This document shows positions 27,698 through 41,478 of a stretch of DNA of 64,000 bases, in pieces. The first letter of the stretch is position 1; the number at the start of each line of letters is the position of its first letter. Origin of the DNA: Cacajao melanocephalus (lineage: Eukaryota > Chordata > Mammalia > Primates > Pitheciidae); assembly GCA_963573385.1 (NCBI GenBank), contig CAUYLG010013703.1, positions 1-64,000 of the forward strand. The letters run 5' to 3'. The notes beneath the pieces were generated by a model. It was not told the DNA's origin. It saw only the letters and a list, made by a program, of their open reading frames with translations, and searched no databases. Position numbers and translations under genes: made by a program.

Positions 27698-29402
27698 TAT
27701 GTTTTCATCAATGGCGAAGCCAAGTAGAGAAAGAAAAATGAATGTAGGTGCGAAGCTATAGTGAGAGAAAAAAACAAAATTCATTTTCTGCTTTTCCCAG
27801 GTAACTTCAGCTGGGAATTCTGATTAACATGAGTCCTTAGTAAATTTAAGAATCATGTTGGCTTGTAGGCTTATAGTACTGAAATTTCACTTGGTGATGA
27901 CATTTGCTGAAACAATAAACACAAATAACTCCCAGCCTAAATCACTCCCTTCAGATTTGGCAGTGCATCCTGAGATTTGTGTTAATTACCCAGACAAGCC
28001 CAGAGAATCCAGGACATTAAATAGAATACTGTATACTTGGTAAGGATTCCATAGATATCTGTTTAGTTTAATGAAGTATTTCCACACATATTTGTAAGGC
28101 TTACTATCTGTGAATCACTATCACAAGCACTGAGTTCACTCATCTATCCACCCATTCATTTAAACAGTAAGAAGTCAACTGAGTACCTACAACGTGCCAG
28201 TTCCAGGCCTTGCAGACAGCACTGTCTGCAGAGGATCCATGAATCCAATAAATGAATGCTTTGTTCTCTGACCAACATTAGAACCACAGAGATATAGACA
28301 TGGGATCTGGACAGATGGAGATGGAAATGTCGGCATCCTTGCTGATAAAGGCTGGACTGGAAGTATGTGGCAATATGGGCTTTATAACACAGAATCAGGC
28401 AGACTCAAGCATTTAATTTCAGGACAGAGTCCTTACAGTGAGCTTGGACAGGCAGGCTGACCTCGAGGAGCAGCTATGAGGCCAGCTCCTCCCCAAACTC
28501 ACCCACCCAAGAAGTCACCCAATACGGCACTGAGGGGCAGAGGCCAGGGTATCCTCCTCTTGGGTTTCTCTTCACATGGAAACGGAAAGGCAAAAGAGAT
28601 TCCCTAACCTCTCTTCAGTGAACAAAACAGGCAGGAGTTGACTGAGTTCCCAGGGGGGAGTTAGGATTCCAGGGGCAGAACAAGCCCACAGTGGACAAGC
28701 GAATAGATAAATGAGCCAGGAAATGTGCCTACAAGAGACTGGGCAGGGCAGGAGGGAGGGGGCACGGGGGATGCAGCTACCGGCAAGACAGCTGTGGGCC
28801 TGCCCTGTGAACCCCCTGTTGCAATAATGTGGACAGACATTGAGTGCAGGGCAGGTAACTACCTCTTTACAACCAAGATACATGTTGTAAAGTAAAACCA
28901 CATGGTGCTAAGTGACCCTCTCACAGGACGAAGGCAGTCGGGTGAGAAAGACACAGTGTCCGGGAGCCCGGCTAGCTCCACAGGTGTCAGGGTCACCACT
29001 TGCGGGGGTCTGTCTTGCAGACTTCGACTTAGCGACGGATGAGCGAAGTACACTGACACATAGATACTATGCTTTCCAGTTTGGCTGAGGGTCTGTGTGA
29101 CTTCCAGACTCCTTAAAGACTGCTGTGAACAGTTACAGCTGCTGGCTTTCGCCAGCTAGTGAGACTTACATTTATTTAGTAAAGTTTAACTGACAAAGGC
29201 TTGAGTTAACACTACTAGAGTGAAGATGAAAGCACAGGTTCTGATGAGCAAACACTGTTAGAGCATAACAGAGGAAGCCTCTCTTCTCATCTCCCCCACC
29301 TGGGCTTGGTTATGTCCTTCAAATACATGGTTCACCAAAATGGAACCACCATTTAAAAGTCTTCCAAAGAGGTAATATTCCAGAAAGAGTAGAAATTTTT
29401 TT
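27698..29402. other. Spacer of the inverted repeat; no gene recognised
   Basis: No transposase-like or other domain in any frame that I can see. An L2-like antisense trace is possible at 28130-28260 ('gagtacctacaacgtgccag'). 28880-29050 is CpG-richer than its surroundings and unrecognised. Confidence 0.45.
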
Positions 29403-29549
29403 CAATGTTTTGAATTTTTGCAATCAGGCTTTGGCAGTGACTTTGAGCAGTAGGATATAAATAACTCCTACGTGCTTAGTGTTCCAATAATGGAACACTA
29501 GGCATAAATCGCTACCAGTTTGGAATTCCAAGTGAGTTCAGGACAGAAG
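29403..29549 (-). repeat. Inverted repeat, right arm, with perfect hairpin core
   Basis: Partner of 26982-27124 on the opposite strand. Its core tagtgttcca-ATAA-tggaacacta (about 29477-29500) is a perfect 10-bp stem with a 4-base loop. A second palindrome, 'ttggaattccaa', lies at about 29520-29531. Confidence 0.9.
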
Positions 29550-30598
<1,049 letters not shown>

Positions 30599-30603
30599 CT
30601 GGG

Positions 30604-31068
30604 TGTATTTGATGCTGCTGTAACAAGTTACCACAAACCTGGTGACTTAAAATGACATAAACACATCATCTTCAGACCTTGAGGCCAGATGCCCAAAATA
30701 AGACTTATAGAGCCACGTCTGGGAAATGTAAGGGCTCCTCTGGAGGCTCCGGGAAGAATCCGTGTCCTGGCCCTTTCCAGCCCCTGGAAGCCACCTGCAT
30801 CCCTGGGTTTGTGGCCTCTCCTCACATCACTCCCACCTCTTGCTTCTGTCCTAGCCATTCCTGCTTCCTCTCTGTTGTCAAATGTCTCTCTGCTTCCTTC
30901 CTACAAGGACCCCTGTAATGACATCGGGGCCCCCTTGGATCCTCCGGGACAATCTCCCCATCTCAACTTAATCGCATCTGCCAAGTCCCGCTGGCCATAT
31001 CAGGTCACATGTTTGCAATTCCAGAGATTAGGACCATCCTAGAGGACTGCCATTCAGCCAGCCACCCT
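30604..31068 (-). mobile_element. MLT1-family LTR
   Basis: Antisense MLT1: 'gatgctgctgtaacaagtta' plus ccacaaacctggtgactta, 'ggctccgggaagaatccgtg', 'ggatcctccgggacaatctc', 'aggtcacatgtttgcaattc', ending 'gactgccattcagccagcca'. About 465 bp, near full length. Confidence 0.85.
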
Positions 31069-31154
31069 GGGTACAGTGGACGCTGCATACCTTGAGTGCA
31101 CAGCACCTGAGTCCCCTCCCTAGGGTTGTAGAAATGCCCACCTAGGAATGCAGA

Positions 31155-31300
31155 GCTGGGAAATGTATAAAGAAAAGGTGTTTATTTGGCTCACAGTTCT
31201 GCAGGTGATACAAGAAGTACGGCACCAGCACCTGTTTCTGGTGAGGGCCTCAGGAAGACAGAGAAACACCCACCTTACCCTGATCCTACACAACTCTCAG
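31155..31300 (-). mobile_element. MST/MLT1-type LTR fragment
   Basis: 'gtgtttatttggctcacagt', 'tctgcaggtgatacaagaag' and 'ctggtgagggcctcagga' match the antisense 3' portion of MaLR LTRs. The remainder was lost or is too diverged to follow. Confidence 0.6.
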
Positions 31301-32499
31301 AGTTCACAGAGAAATCTTCTGGGATTCTCTTGGTTTCATATGAAGAATTATGGAGGTTAGAGGAGGGTTCAGGGGTTACGGAGATGCCAGGATGATGCTG
31401 CAGGTGGAGAAGGGTGGGGTGTGAGACCTGCACCTCCCTCTGAGTCATCCTCAGTGATGGAGGCTTCTGCAGTAAGAAGGAATGTCACACCCCGAGCAAA
31501 CCACTCTCAGCCTCTGCACAGAGACCACTCATCAGCAGAAGCCATAACTCATCAGAGCCACTGAGGACAAAGGACAGCTCACCATTACCAAGAGCTGCTC
31601 CTTGCATAATTTGACCATGATTTTCCCACTTCAGTTCCTGACACCAGAGGCATTACCAGGCTTGTCCGACCCACCTTGTTTTGTTGTTGCTGCTGTTCTA
31701 TTTTGTTTCGTTTTAGGCTTTTAGTAGCCTGAACCTGTGATTTTTAGTTTCTGTCTCTAGTGATAAGCAGAAAAGAAGGATAAAAAAGGGGGATTACTGG
31801 CCCAGCCAGAATCAGAAACTAAGAACCCATGACTGTATTATCTCCCTTGGACACCCCTGTTAGAACCTAGAAAAGGGTAGAGGGAACAGTACTGACCTCC
31901 TGTTTCCCCACTCTCTCTTCACCGCATGGACACATACACACAACCGTATCCAAGTTCTTTGGCTGAGGGTCTGGGCCACACAGGGTCAAGAAGAGTATTG
32001 AAACACTAAAAAGTCAGAACTTTAAACAGAACTGCACTGATTTTAATAATCACCAGCCACCAAGACATTCTTAAGCAACAGGAAAGGAGGGTTTAACATA
32101 CCACAGTTAGTGAAAGAGACCAGGGGACAGATTTCCACGGAGCTGAGACAGTTCCATAAACCTGGTTCAAGTTCAAGACAAACATCTTTTATTTTCACTT
32201 GCCCAGCATTCTCTCCCTCCTAATTTTCCATTGGGAAAATATGCATCCCCCATTTCCAGTTTCTGCAACAGAGGAGGGGCTGCCCATTATGCACCTTGCT
32301 CCCACCCCTCTTCCTCATCCACAATCCAGGAGTAGACAGATGAGTCAGGCCTTGTCAATCAACAGTGACTATCAAGTAGCACAGCTTCTGGGGGGACTCT
32401 GTTGGAAAGAGAGGTTGTCTTTCCACTGAAGTTACTCAGCTGGTGGAACTGTCAGCCTGGAACTAGTGATCACTGTCTCGCCCCTGACAAGAGAAGAGC
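31301..32499. other. No gene recognised
   Basis: No support for an exon or RNA gene. A T/G-rich patch lies near 31677-31710. Confidence 0.4.
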
Positions 32500-32662
32500 T
32501 CACGCCAGCATAGAGACACAGAGCACCTGGATACCACTGTGCCTGAAGCCAGATACTCCTGAGCCTTTTAGTTTTAGGAACCGATCTATTACAATCATCA
32601 GTTAAGACACTTTGAAATGGATTTGTCACTTTCACTGAAAAATACTTATCTGATGCAGGTGT
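32500..32662 (+). mobile_element. Possible 3' end of an ERVL-type LTR
   Basis: 'gagccttttagttttaggaa', 'gaaatggatttgtcact' and 'cttatctgatgcagg' resemble the shared 3' end of ERVL LTRs. Weak, with no left boundary. Confidence 0.3.
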
Positions 32663-33249
32663 TCAAGTAAGTGGTAAAGGAAGCTGTATGGGTCATATTC
32701 AGGCAGGAAAAAAAAGGCAGGAGACAGATGAGGTTAAAGAAGCCAACAAGAGATAGTAAGGCACCCAGGCAAGTGTGGGAAGGCTTGACCATCCCTAAGC
32801 TTGTGTTACTGAAGTCCCATGTGAGTAGGAATTCTGAAAAAGGGGTCACCTGCTACAAGTCACAGCCACTTCCGTAACTGTGCTGAGTAGGGACCTTCTG
32901 GCCTTTGAGTACCTCCCATTGGCCAATCTCAGAGGGAGGGAAGTCAGGGCGATGCAAAGGGTAGAGAAGGCATCCCCATGGCATTGTGCAGAGGAAAGCA
33001 AAGAGGAGAAGTTGTGGGGAGACAGGGGGTAAATGCAGATGTGCAAGCTGAGGATGCGTCTGAGCTGCCAGCAGTATCCCTGTTCAGACAAACAGCAGGC
33101 ATGGGAGGGGCATCTCTTTGTCCAGCCATTTTCAGCCTACATTGAATGCCCCATGGAAATCAAACGGCACATTGACATCACAGAGAGCAGGAGTGAACGC
33201 TGGCACTGGTGATCCTTGGTCATTCCCGTCTGAGTTCAAGGCTGCTTTC

Positions 33250-33670
33250 TCATGGTCTTGTGTCCATTGTTCCCTGGCTGGTGTGTCCCTTCTCCTTTCC
33301 CTGAATTCCACTCTTTGTTCAAGACCTAAAGCTTCATCTTGTTTGTAAATCTGTTCCTGACCTCCCCAAACTGCGGCACCCACACCACCTTAGCCCCACT
33401 GTCAATGATAGCACTTTTCTGATCAATGTGTTTAGAAATTGATCATGGGGACACTGAGTCACTCTGATTCACTCATTTGAGTCGAGATCTTTCTAGCCTC
33501 CTTAGTTAGGGCTCACATCCCATGAGGAAGGGCTCGGTCTAAGCTCATTGCACTCAGGGTTTCCACCCCATCCTCCCTTCATCACCTGCTGTCCCCCTCA
33601 CTCATCCCTGCCTGCGTTCCATACACTGAGATGTAAACAGTAGGCACCTGATGCATATTTATGAGCTTGA
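33250..33670 (+). mobile_element. Possible L2 3' end, sense
   Basis: 'ctgttcctgacctccccaaa', 'ccatgaggaagggctcggtc' and 'acagtaggcacctgatgcat' fall in L2 3' order. Diverged. Confidence 0.4.
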
Positions 33671-34799
33671 CTGTTTGGGGAGGGGAGTTTGTTTTTGTTT
33701 AGCTAAGTCTGGAATCCTAGAACCACAATGTCTATAAAATAACTTTTCAAAGAGAATAAGGCAACTTCGAACTAGAAAAAAATGTACCAATACAAGAACT
33801 GTTTCAAGTTAGACCCACGTTCCCAGCTAGTTTAGGGCACAGAGGATGGGATACGCAAGAGACCGGAAGCTTCAGGGAAACTCGCCCACCCAACATCCCA
33901 TGCCCCCTTAAAATCTTATCAAGGTGATTTTATCCATGCTGCTGCTTACGCTTGCCACCCAGAGTTCATCAACCTTGCAGTCTCAGAATGAAAAATTGCA
34001 TTGCATTTCTTACCTGCTGTGAGAAGCACAGATTCCTTTCGGGATACTTGATCTTGGTTCCCGCCATCATCACCTCACGGCCCATGATGGAGGGAGGGAG
34101 CCCTTGATGGGCTAACTGCTGTCTTTCTACACAGAGATTCCAGTGCTGCCCATGGGGGCCCACCTGCATGCCCTGGGCTTGAGAGAGCAAGGGAGAGCCT
34201 GCACCATGGATGTGCTGTGTCCGTTCATGCTGCAGGAAGGCACCGACCTTCCCCACACAGTCAAAGACTTGGTTAGTTTCTCAGAGGAGCTCTCATTTTC
34301 TATCCACTGATTTCAGGGTTTTCTCCTGGAATTGCAAATCATGGCTCTTGAAGGCCAGTTACACTGAAATTGGGCAATATTGCTGTGTTCCCGGCTGCTG
34401 CAGGCCAGGGCCTGTGGGGGAGCCTCTGGGTGGGAATAAAATGCATTACCTTCAAAAGCAATTTACTTCCTTCACCTGCAGCTCAATCTAATGCCACCCT
34501 CTTGTTTCCAGAAATGTCATAAATAACAACATGATTCCCAAGCAACAATACTTCCAGCAAGTTTGTATTACATGTTTAAAAATATGTTTTAAAATTTGCA
34601 GAATGAGGAAAAAATCAAGAAAAAAATGAATCAGAATTTAAAATAATAATAAATGGGGAAAACTGTGCAAAACTCAACCTGCATTCTCTTGCATTTCACC
34701 TTGGGGGACAAGGACATTGCTTGAGGAAGGTGGTTCTCAGTAACCAGGAAGGTGCCAATGTGAACACGTCACAGCAGAGCTTCAGTGGGGAAATTAAAA
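33671..34799. other. No gene recognised
   Basis: I found no supported repeat or exon. Short open frames only. Confidence 0.4.
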
Positions 34800-34809
34800 A
34801 TATATCACA

Positions 34810-35098
34810 GGGCTGGGTGCGGTGACTACGCCTGTATTCCCAGCACTTTGGGAGGCCGAGGCATGCAGATCATGAGGTCAAGTGATCAAGACCATTCTGG
34901 CCAACATGGTGAAACCACCTCTACTAAAAATACAAAAATTAGCTGGGCATGGTGGCACACACCTGTAGTCCCAGCTCTTGGGAGGCTGAGGCAGGAGAAT
35001 TGCTTGAATCTGGCAGGCGGAGGTTGCAGTGAGCCGAGATCGCACCATTGTATGCCAGCCTGGGGACAAGAGTGAGACTCCGTCTCAAAAATATATAC
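34810..35098 (+). mobile_element. Alu SINE with target-site duplication
   Basis: Sense Alu from 'ggctgggtgcggtgactacg' to 'gagtgagactccgtctc' with a short A/T tail. The 10-base flank atatatcaca is repeated exactly at 34800-34809 and 35099-35108. Confidence 0.98.
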
Positions 35099-35108
35099 AT
35101 ATATCACA

Positions 35109-36462
35109 AAGAATATCTAGAGCTGCTCTGAATACTTACAGAATGAACAAACCACAGATAATGTCTCTGCAGAAGTGTTTTCCCCACCTGTTCAGCCAAG
35201 TCCAGTTAACCAGACCCACTCAGTTTAAATGCAAAGGAGGCCTTAGGGTAACAAAATAAGCTGATCTGATGATTCACCTTTAAACCTGCTAGCTTGGGCC
35301 TCAGACAGGGACAGTTCACAGTTTACAGTGCAAACACATACACAGAGACAAAGAGTGATTTCTCGCTATGCTATTTCGAAGTCAGCAAGAGGCAGACTCC
35401 CTCCTGGCCACATGGCTCCAAACGCTTGTGTACACACCTCTTGGGAAGACATCGCCTCCATACTGGGTTAATTTCCTGAGCTGTATGGGGACAGCACGTC
35501 TGGCTCTAGCCTCCCCAGCTTGGCTTAATTTTGTTTGTTTATCCCTCAAGAAAGAGTTTTACTCTTTGCCTGCCTATAAATACTATATTATCAGGTCCTT
35601 AATGATTAGGGGGTTGGGTGAACTGCTCTTCCATGACAAGATGAGTGAGACCCATGTGCCCCTGTGCCCACTCCAGATTCCACCACAACGTGAATATGCA
35701 GGAGAAAGAGAAACTAGCTGGTGCGCCAGAACTCACCTGTGCCGACCACAAGCATCTCCTGATTTATACACTCATAATCCCAGGGACTCTCAGCTGCAAT
35801 GGCGTGAGATGAGATGTGTGACTTCTAATAAGAGATTCCACACTGTGTGGGTCAAAAAAAGCTCATTCAACATGAAAATTCTCTCCTTGCCATCCCAGAT
35901 AGAGAACGACAAATCTAAACACCCACACTGGGTAGGACCCCATCTAAACCCAATTATACCCTGTAATTGAAGCTCAGCATAACATGAGCTAAGGGAGAAC
36001 TTCAAACACTTTAAAGGTTTTATTATAGTCTGCTTTTTGAGTTTACTTCCCTTAATGCAATTCAGTGCATGAAGACTCAGCATCTACTGTGTGCCAGGCT
36101 TAATATGTCACTTAGTCCTTGAGAAGCTTAAAACATAAAGGGGGAAGCCACTTGTGTATCACTAGCCATGCTGTTTGCCAGTGTGGTCAGCTAGAAATGC
36201 AATTGGCTGCCGGGAGTTTCATCTGCTTTCATCCACCTGGCCTTCTCTAAGTTCGCGGATCTAGAAAGCAGACGTATCTGAAAGTGACCAACAAGAGAAA
36301 GAGAAAGAAAGGTGCCTGAATAATCTGCACAGTATACAGTGGATGTCACATGATTTGTAGTTTGTTGCTTATAACAGCCCTGAGAAAAAATAGCCCCAGC
36401 CCCATCAATATGTGGTGCACATTGGATGGGTAAGGTCTATAAAGGGTTTAGAACATTATCAA
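35109..36462. other. Unrecognised region containing the longest open frame (200 codons)
   Basis: An ATG-to-stop frame runs 35368-35970 (+). It has no signal peptide, no motif I recognise, no Kozak-like start and no family match from memory. A TATA-like cctataaata lies at about 35573-35582, inside the frame, and the region may be an unrecognised LTR. I do not call this a gene. An L2-like antisense trace ('tctactgtgtgccaggctta') lies at about 36080. Confidence 0.3.
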
Positions 36463-36468
36463 TGTTAG

Positions 36469-37141
36469 CGTATTAGTCAGTTCTTGTACTGCTATAAATA
36501 AATACCTGTGCTGGGCACCATGGCTTACACCTGTAATCCTAGAACTTTGGGAGGCTGAGGTGGGCAGATTTCCTGAGCTCAGGAATTTGAGACCAGCCTG
36601 GGAAACGTGGTGAAACTCCAGCTCTACTAAAATACAAAAAATTAGCCAGGTGCGGTGGTGCACGTCTGTAATCCCAGCTACTCGGAGGCTGAGGCAAGAG
36701 AATTGCTTGGATCTGGGAGGTGAAATTTGCAGTCAGCCAATATTGTGCCATTGTACTTCAGCCTGAGTGACAGAGCAAGACTCTGTCTCCAAAAAAAAAA
36801 AAAAAAAAGAGAGAGAAAAGAGAAAAGTTGGCTCACAGTTCTTCAGGTTGTACAGGAAGCATGTCTGGGGAGGCCTCAGGAAACTAACAATCATGACAGA
36901 GGCGGAAGGGGAAGCAGGCATGTCCTTCACAGCAGGAGCAGGAGGAAGAGGGTGGGGAGGGAGGTGCTACACACTTTTAAAGAACCAGATCTCATGATAA
37001 CTCATTCACTATCACAAGGGCTGCACCAATGAAAAAATCTGCCCCCATGATCCATTCACCTCCCGCCAGGCCCAACCTCCAATACTGGGGATGGCAATTC
37101 AGCATGAGGTTTGTGCAGGGACACAGACTCAAACCACATCA
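36469..37141 (-). mobile_element. MST-type LTR (ERVL-MaLR) carrying an Alu
   Basis: Starts 'gtattagtcagttcttgtac', continues after the Alu with 'ggctcacagttcttcaggtt', 'gaaccagatctcatgataac' and 'cccatgatccattcacctcc', and ends 'cagactcaaaccacatca'. Five-base flanks gttag and tttag are a near-match duplication. Confidence 0.88.
36508..36812 (+). mobile_element. Alu SINE inserted in MST LTR
   Basis: Sense Alu from 'gctgggcaccatggcttaca' to 'caagactctgtctc' plus A18 and a gaga-rich tail. The MST LTR sequence resumes directly afterwards. I could not find a convincing target-site duplication. Confidence 0.96.
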
Positions 37142-37794
37142 TTTAGCTTCCGACTGCTGTGCGTGTGTGACACGTTGCTACAAATTCAGAGGCCAAAAAT
37201 GACACCTATGAGTTATCTCATGGTTTCTGTAGTTCAGAAATTTGGCATAGTGTGGCTGGATTCTCTGCTCAGGGTTTTGCAAAGTGAAAATCAAGGTGCC
37301 ATCTGACTGTATTCTCATCAGAGGCTCCACTGGGGAAGGAACCACTTTCAAGCTCTCTCAGGCGGTTGGCAGAAATATTTCTTTCGGGCTGTAGAATTCG
37401 TGGCAGCTTTGTTCTCCAAAGCCAGTAACACAAAGAAGTCTCTTCTGCTTAGAGCCTCTGACTTCAAAAAAGTCCTGGACCTTCTTTGAAACATCTCATC
37501 TGATTGGGTCAGGCCCACCCAAGGAAAACACTCTTTTGGTTAACCCAACTGATTAGGAACTTCAATTAAATATTTCCACTTTTGCCACATGCCATCACTT
37601 ATAAGTGGCATCCATCATATTCACAAGTTCCTCTCACATTCAAAGAGAAGGGATTATACAGGGTGTCAGTGGCAGGGGATGGAAAACTCCGTGGCATCTT
37701 AGAAGTCTATGTACCACAGTTCCCAGCATGCACACGAGTACCTAAGACATGGTAGCCACATTTACTTGAATCTTGATTAACATCACCACTACTT

Positions 37795-37905
37795 CTAATC
37801 TCCATGCTGGGAAGCTGAGGCTGGGGTGTCTTCAACAACTTGTTCAACATCTTACAATTAACTAATAGCAAAGCCAGAAGTTGAACCTAAGACTCTCATT
37901 CAAAA
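37795..37905 (-). mobile_element. MIR fragment, antisense
   Basis: A gaagctgaggctggggtg word, then 'caacttgttcaacatcttac' and 'agccagaagttgaaccta' fit the antisense MIR order. Short and diverged. Confidence 0.5.
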
Positions 37906-37960
37906 CTACATGTTCTCTTCCATACAACAAGAAAACTGCATGTTCTCTTCCTACTACAAG
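37902..37960. repeat. ~30-bp tandem duplication
   Basis: Two adjacent units share aaaact(a/g)catgttctcttcc followed by an a/t-rich piece and acaag. The second unit is one base shorter. Confidence 0.85.
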
Positions 37961-38280
37961 AAAACCAATGAAAGCCAAGTCAGAGTGTTGTCTCTATGTT
38001 AAATTTGATGATCCATCTTCCTGAGATAGGAGGGAAAGAGGTATACACATTAGATTCTTCCTTAAGAGTCATTCTCCATCTTTCCTTGATAATATAATTT
38101 CAAATTTTTCAGCTTTGAGCACAGATATTTATGTATTTACGAAAGGTACACAGGCCCTCTCCCCAGGCCTAAGGATGCAGCATGCTTGCTCTAAGCCAAT
38201 CAAGAGATTCCAATTCCTCTTTCCCCATTGCGTCCAATGATGTCAGGGGAGATCTACTTGAGGATACTGGGAAAGGTCTC

Positions 38281-38644
38281 TGTATTAGTCTATTCTCATG
38301 CTGCTAATAAAGACATACCCAAGACTGGGTAATTTATAAAGAAAAGAAGATTAATTTACTCACAGTTCAGTATGGCTGGGGAGGCCTCACAATCATGGCA
38401 GAAAGTGAAGGAAGAACAAAGGCATGTCTCACATGGTGGCAGGCAAGAGAGTGTGTGCAGGGAAACTGCCCTTTATAAAACCATCAGATCCCGTGCGACT
38501 TATTCACTGTCATGAGAACAGCATGGGAAAGACCTGCCACCATGATTTAATTACCTGCCACGAGGTCCCTCCAGTGATATGTGAGGATTATGGGAGCTAC
38601 GATTCAAGATGAGATTTGAGTGAGGACACAGCCAAACCGAATCA
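38281..38644 (-). mobile_element. THE1-type solo LTR (ERVL-MaLR)
   Basis: The complete order is present: tgtattagtc at the left, 'cccaagactgggtaatttat', 'gaggcctcacaatcatggca', 'aaaccatcagatcccgtgcg', 'gggagctacgattcaagatg' and 'gccaaaccgaatca' at the right. It is 364 bp, the usual THE1 length. Five-base flanks gtctc and gtctg differ by one base. No internal THE1 sequence adjoins, so it is a solo LTR. Confidence 0.95.
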
Positions 38645-40281
38645 GTCTGCCTCCCAGTCAAGGAGAGAAGATGAAGAGAAGAAGTTACCTTTACTCCTTT
38701 TCTCCTGGCTTTTTTTTTTTGTCATGACTTGAACACAGTTGCAGGAAGTTATGATGCTTGGAACCGGGCTACCATATCGAAAGTTCAGAAGTTAACAGAG
38801 AAAATTTTCCCAGAGCCACGACCCTGTCAAGTGCTGACCTAACCCTGGCTCTGGCTTCCTCCAGGCTTCTTGTCAACTAGAATCAATGTTCACATGGCCT
38901 AGGATACTGCCAGTGGCCTGGAAGCCAAAGACATTCCAACTGAAAGGTAATGAGAGGGAAAGGGAATGAGAAGAAAGGGGAAGGGAGAGAATGGGACACA
39001 CAGAGAGAATATGATTGGCTGTAAAAGTGTTGTAGGAAACCCAACTACCTGTTAGGATATAAGGAGACTCATCTTCTCACCCACCATAAGGACCGATACG
39101 CCTGCAGCTCAGAGTGGGAGTTTTAGAGCTACAGGGAATGGGACAGCGCCACCTGTCAGTACTCATATTCTTGTAACCACCTCTACATTTGTACAACATC
39201 ATTAAATATTCAAAAAATAATATTTCTTGATCAGCTGAGCAAAAACTTCAGGAATATAGGGAACATCTGTGAGACTTACACACACTTACCACTACCTGTC
39301 TTAAAATAGTCATACTGTGTGCGAGTCTAAGTCTCTTTGTAGCTTTTGACATCCTTATTCCAGCCTAGCCCTAGAATTGTGAGGCTTTTGAAGGCATTTG
39401 AACTTCTGAAAGTTCTTGGCACTGCAAAGTGTTAAGTAATTAACTCACAAAGAAAAATGTATTTCTTTTAGTTTATTTTGGACAATTGAAAACCAAATGG
39501 TATTTATTGTAGAAACTTAATACATACTCAAAACTTGAGGTAAACGTGTTTCCAAAGATACGTTGGGGTATCCAAAGTAGCCTTGGAATGCTTAGTTCAA
39601 CTGATGTTCAGAAATCGGTCAGAGATACCTTCTTGTTAATTACAGCTGAAACGTCTGTCTTAGATTTGTAGGACTTTAGATCTGGCATAGCTATCTATGT
39701 CTGTCCATAGACACTTTGCCCACCTGAACTCCAGTTTTATCTGTAAAAGGGAGTTGAAGAATTCCCATTTCAATGGGATGTTGTTTTTGGGTCTTAAACA
39801 AGCAAACACGAGAAGGTGCCTGATTCATATTAATCACTCAACTAAAAATATCGTAAATATGTCATTGTAATGTAAGCTACATTATTTATAAAAGCTTCTG
39901 ACTTATTTTAAATCCAAAATTGATTTAAAATCTCTATTTAATTAACTAACACAGCATCTCTTTAAACACTTACTATGACTTTTCTAGTTATTTACTATAA
40001 CTTATCTAGTTTTTCCCTTTTGGCACTAGCTTCAATTTAATTTTTATTTTGACATTTGAAATAATCACATTATGGTAAATTTTCTATTTAGATTTGACTT
40101 TGTAAGATAAAAATTTTGTATTAAAAAAGCTTCAAAATACTAACTGCCAATTATTTACTTTGAGATGAATTCTCTATTGTAATTTTCCCTGGTTTTATTA
40201 AAGTTTGTTTCTTAAATCTCCCCTTACTTTGTGGTGAGTTTACGTTGAAAAAATTTCAGATGTTTAACAATTTATGTTTAG
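38645..40281. other. No gene recognised; purine-rich patch
   Basis: 38945-39005 is a GGGAAAG/GAGAA purine-rich patch. The rest is unrecognised and increasingly AT-rich to the right. Confidence 0.4.
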
Positions 40282-40295
40282 AAAAGCTGAGGGTT

Positions 40296-41227
<932 letters not shown>

Positions 41228-41478
41228 AGTTCAGCAGTAGTTAAGAGTGCAGTCTCTGTTGCTGCACTGGCTGGGTTCTCACCCTGCTTCCACGTCTCAC
41301 TGCTGAGTGGCTACTAGTTAGCCTCACTGCTTCCATCTGTGTATCTGCAAAATGGGACCGTAATAGTACCTACTTCATTGGATTTTTGTGAGGGTTAAAT
41401 GAGTGCAGTGTGGGTTAAACATGTGCAATATTTAGCACAGTGCCAGCACAGAGGAAGCACTTCACAATTATCAGTAGA
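41228..41478 (+). mobile_element. MIR SINE, near complete
   Basis: Very clear MIR order: 'cagcagtagttaagagtgca', 'actgctgagtggctactagt', 'gtgtatctgcaaaatgggac', 'aatagtacctacttcattgg', 'gagggttaaatgagtgcagt', 'tagcacagtgccagcacaga'. One of the best preserved MIRs in the window. Confidence 0.9.

Larger units (their letters stand above)
36463..37718 (-). mobile_element. MLT1-family LTR split by an MST LTR
   Basis: The first bases (tgttag at 36463-36468) are separated from the rest (37142-37718: 'cttccgactgctgtgcgtgt', 'gagttatctcatggtttctg', 'cactggggaaggaaccactt', ending 'gtctatgtaccaca') by the MST LTR. The insertion lies about six bases inside the LTR end. Confidence 0.7.

Noticed and set aside
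34110..34260. Possible exon (acag acceptor-like site followed by GC-rich sequence near 34133)
   Set aside because: No recognisable protein similarity, no convincing donor site and no neighbouring exon.
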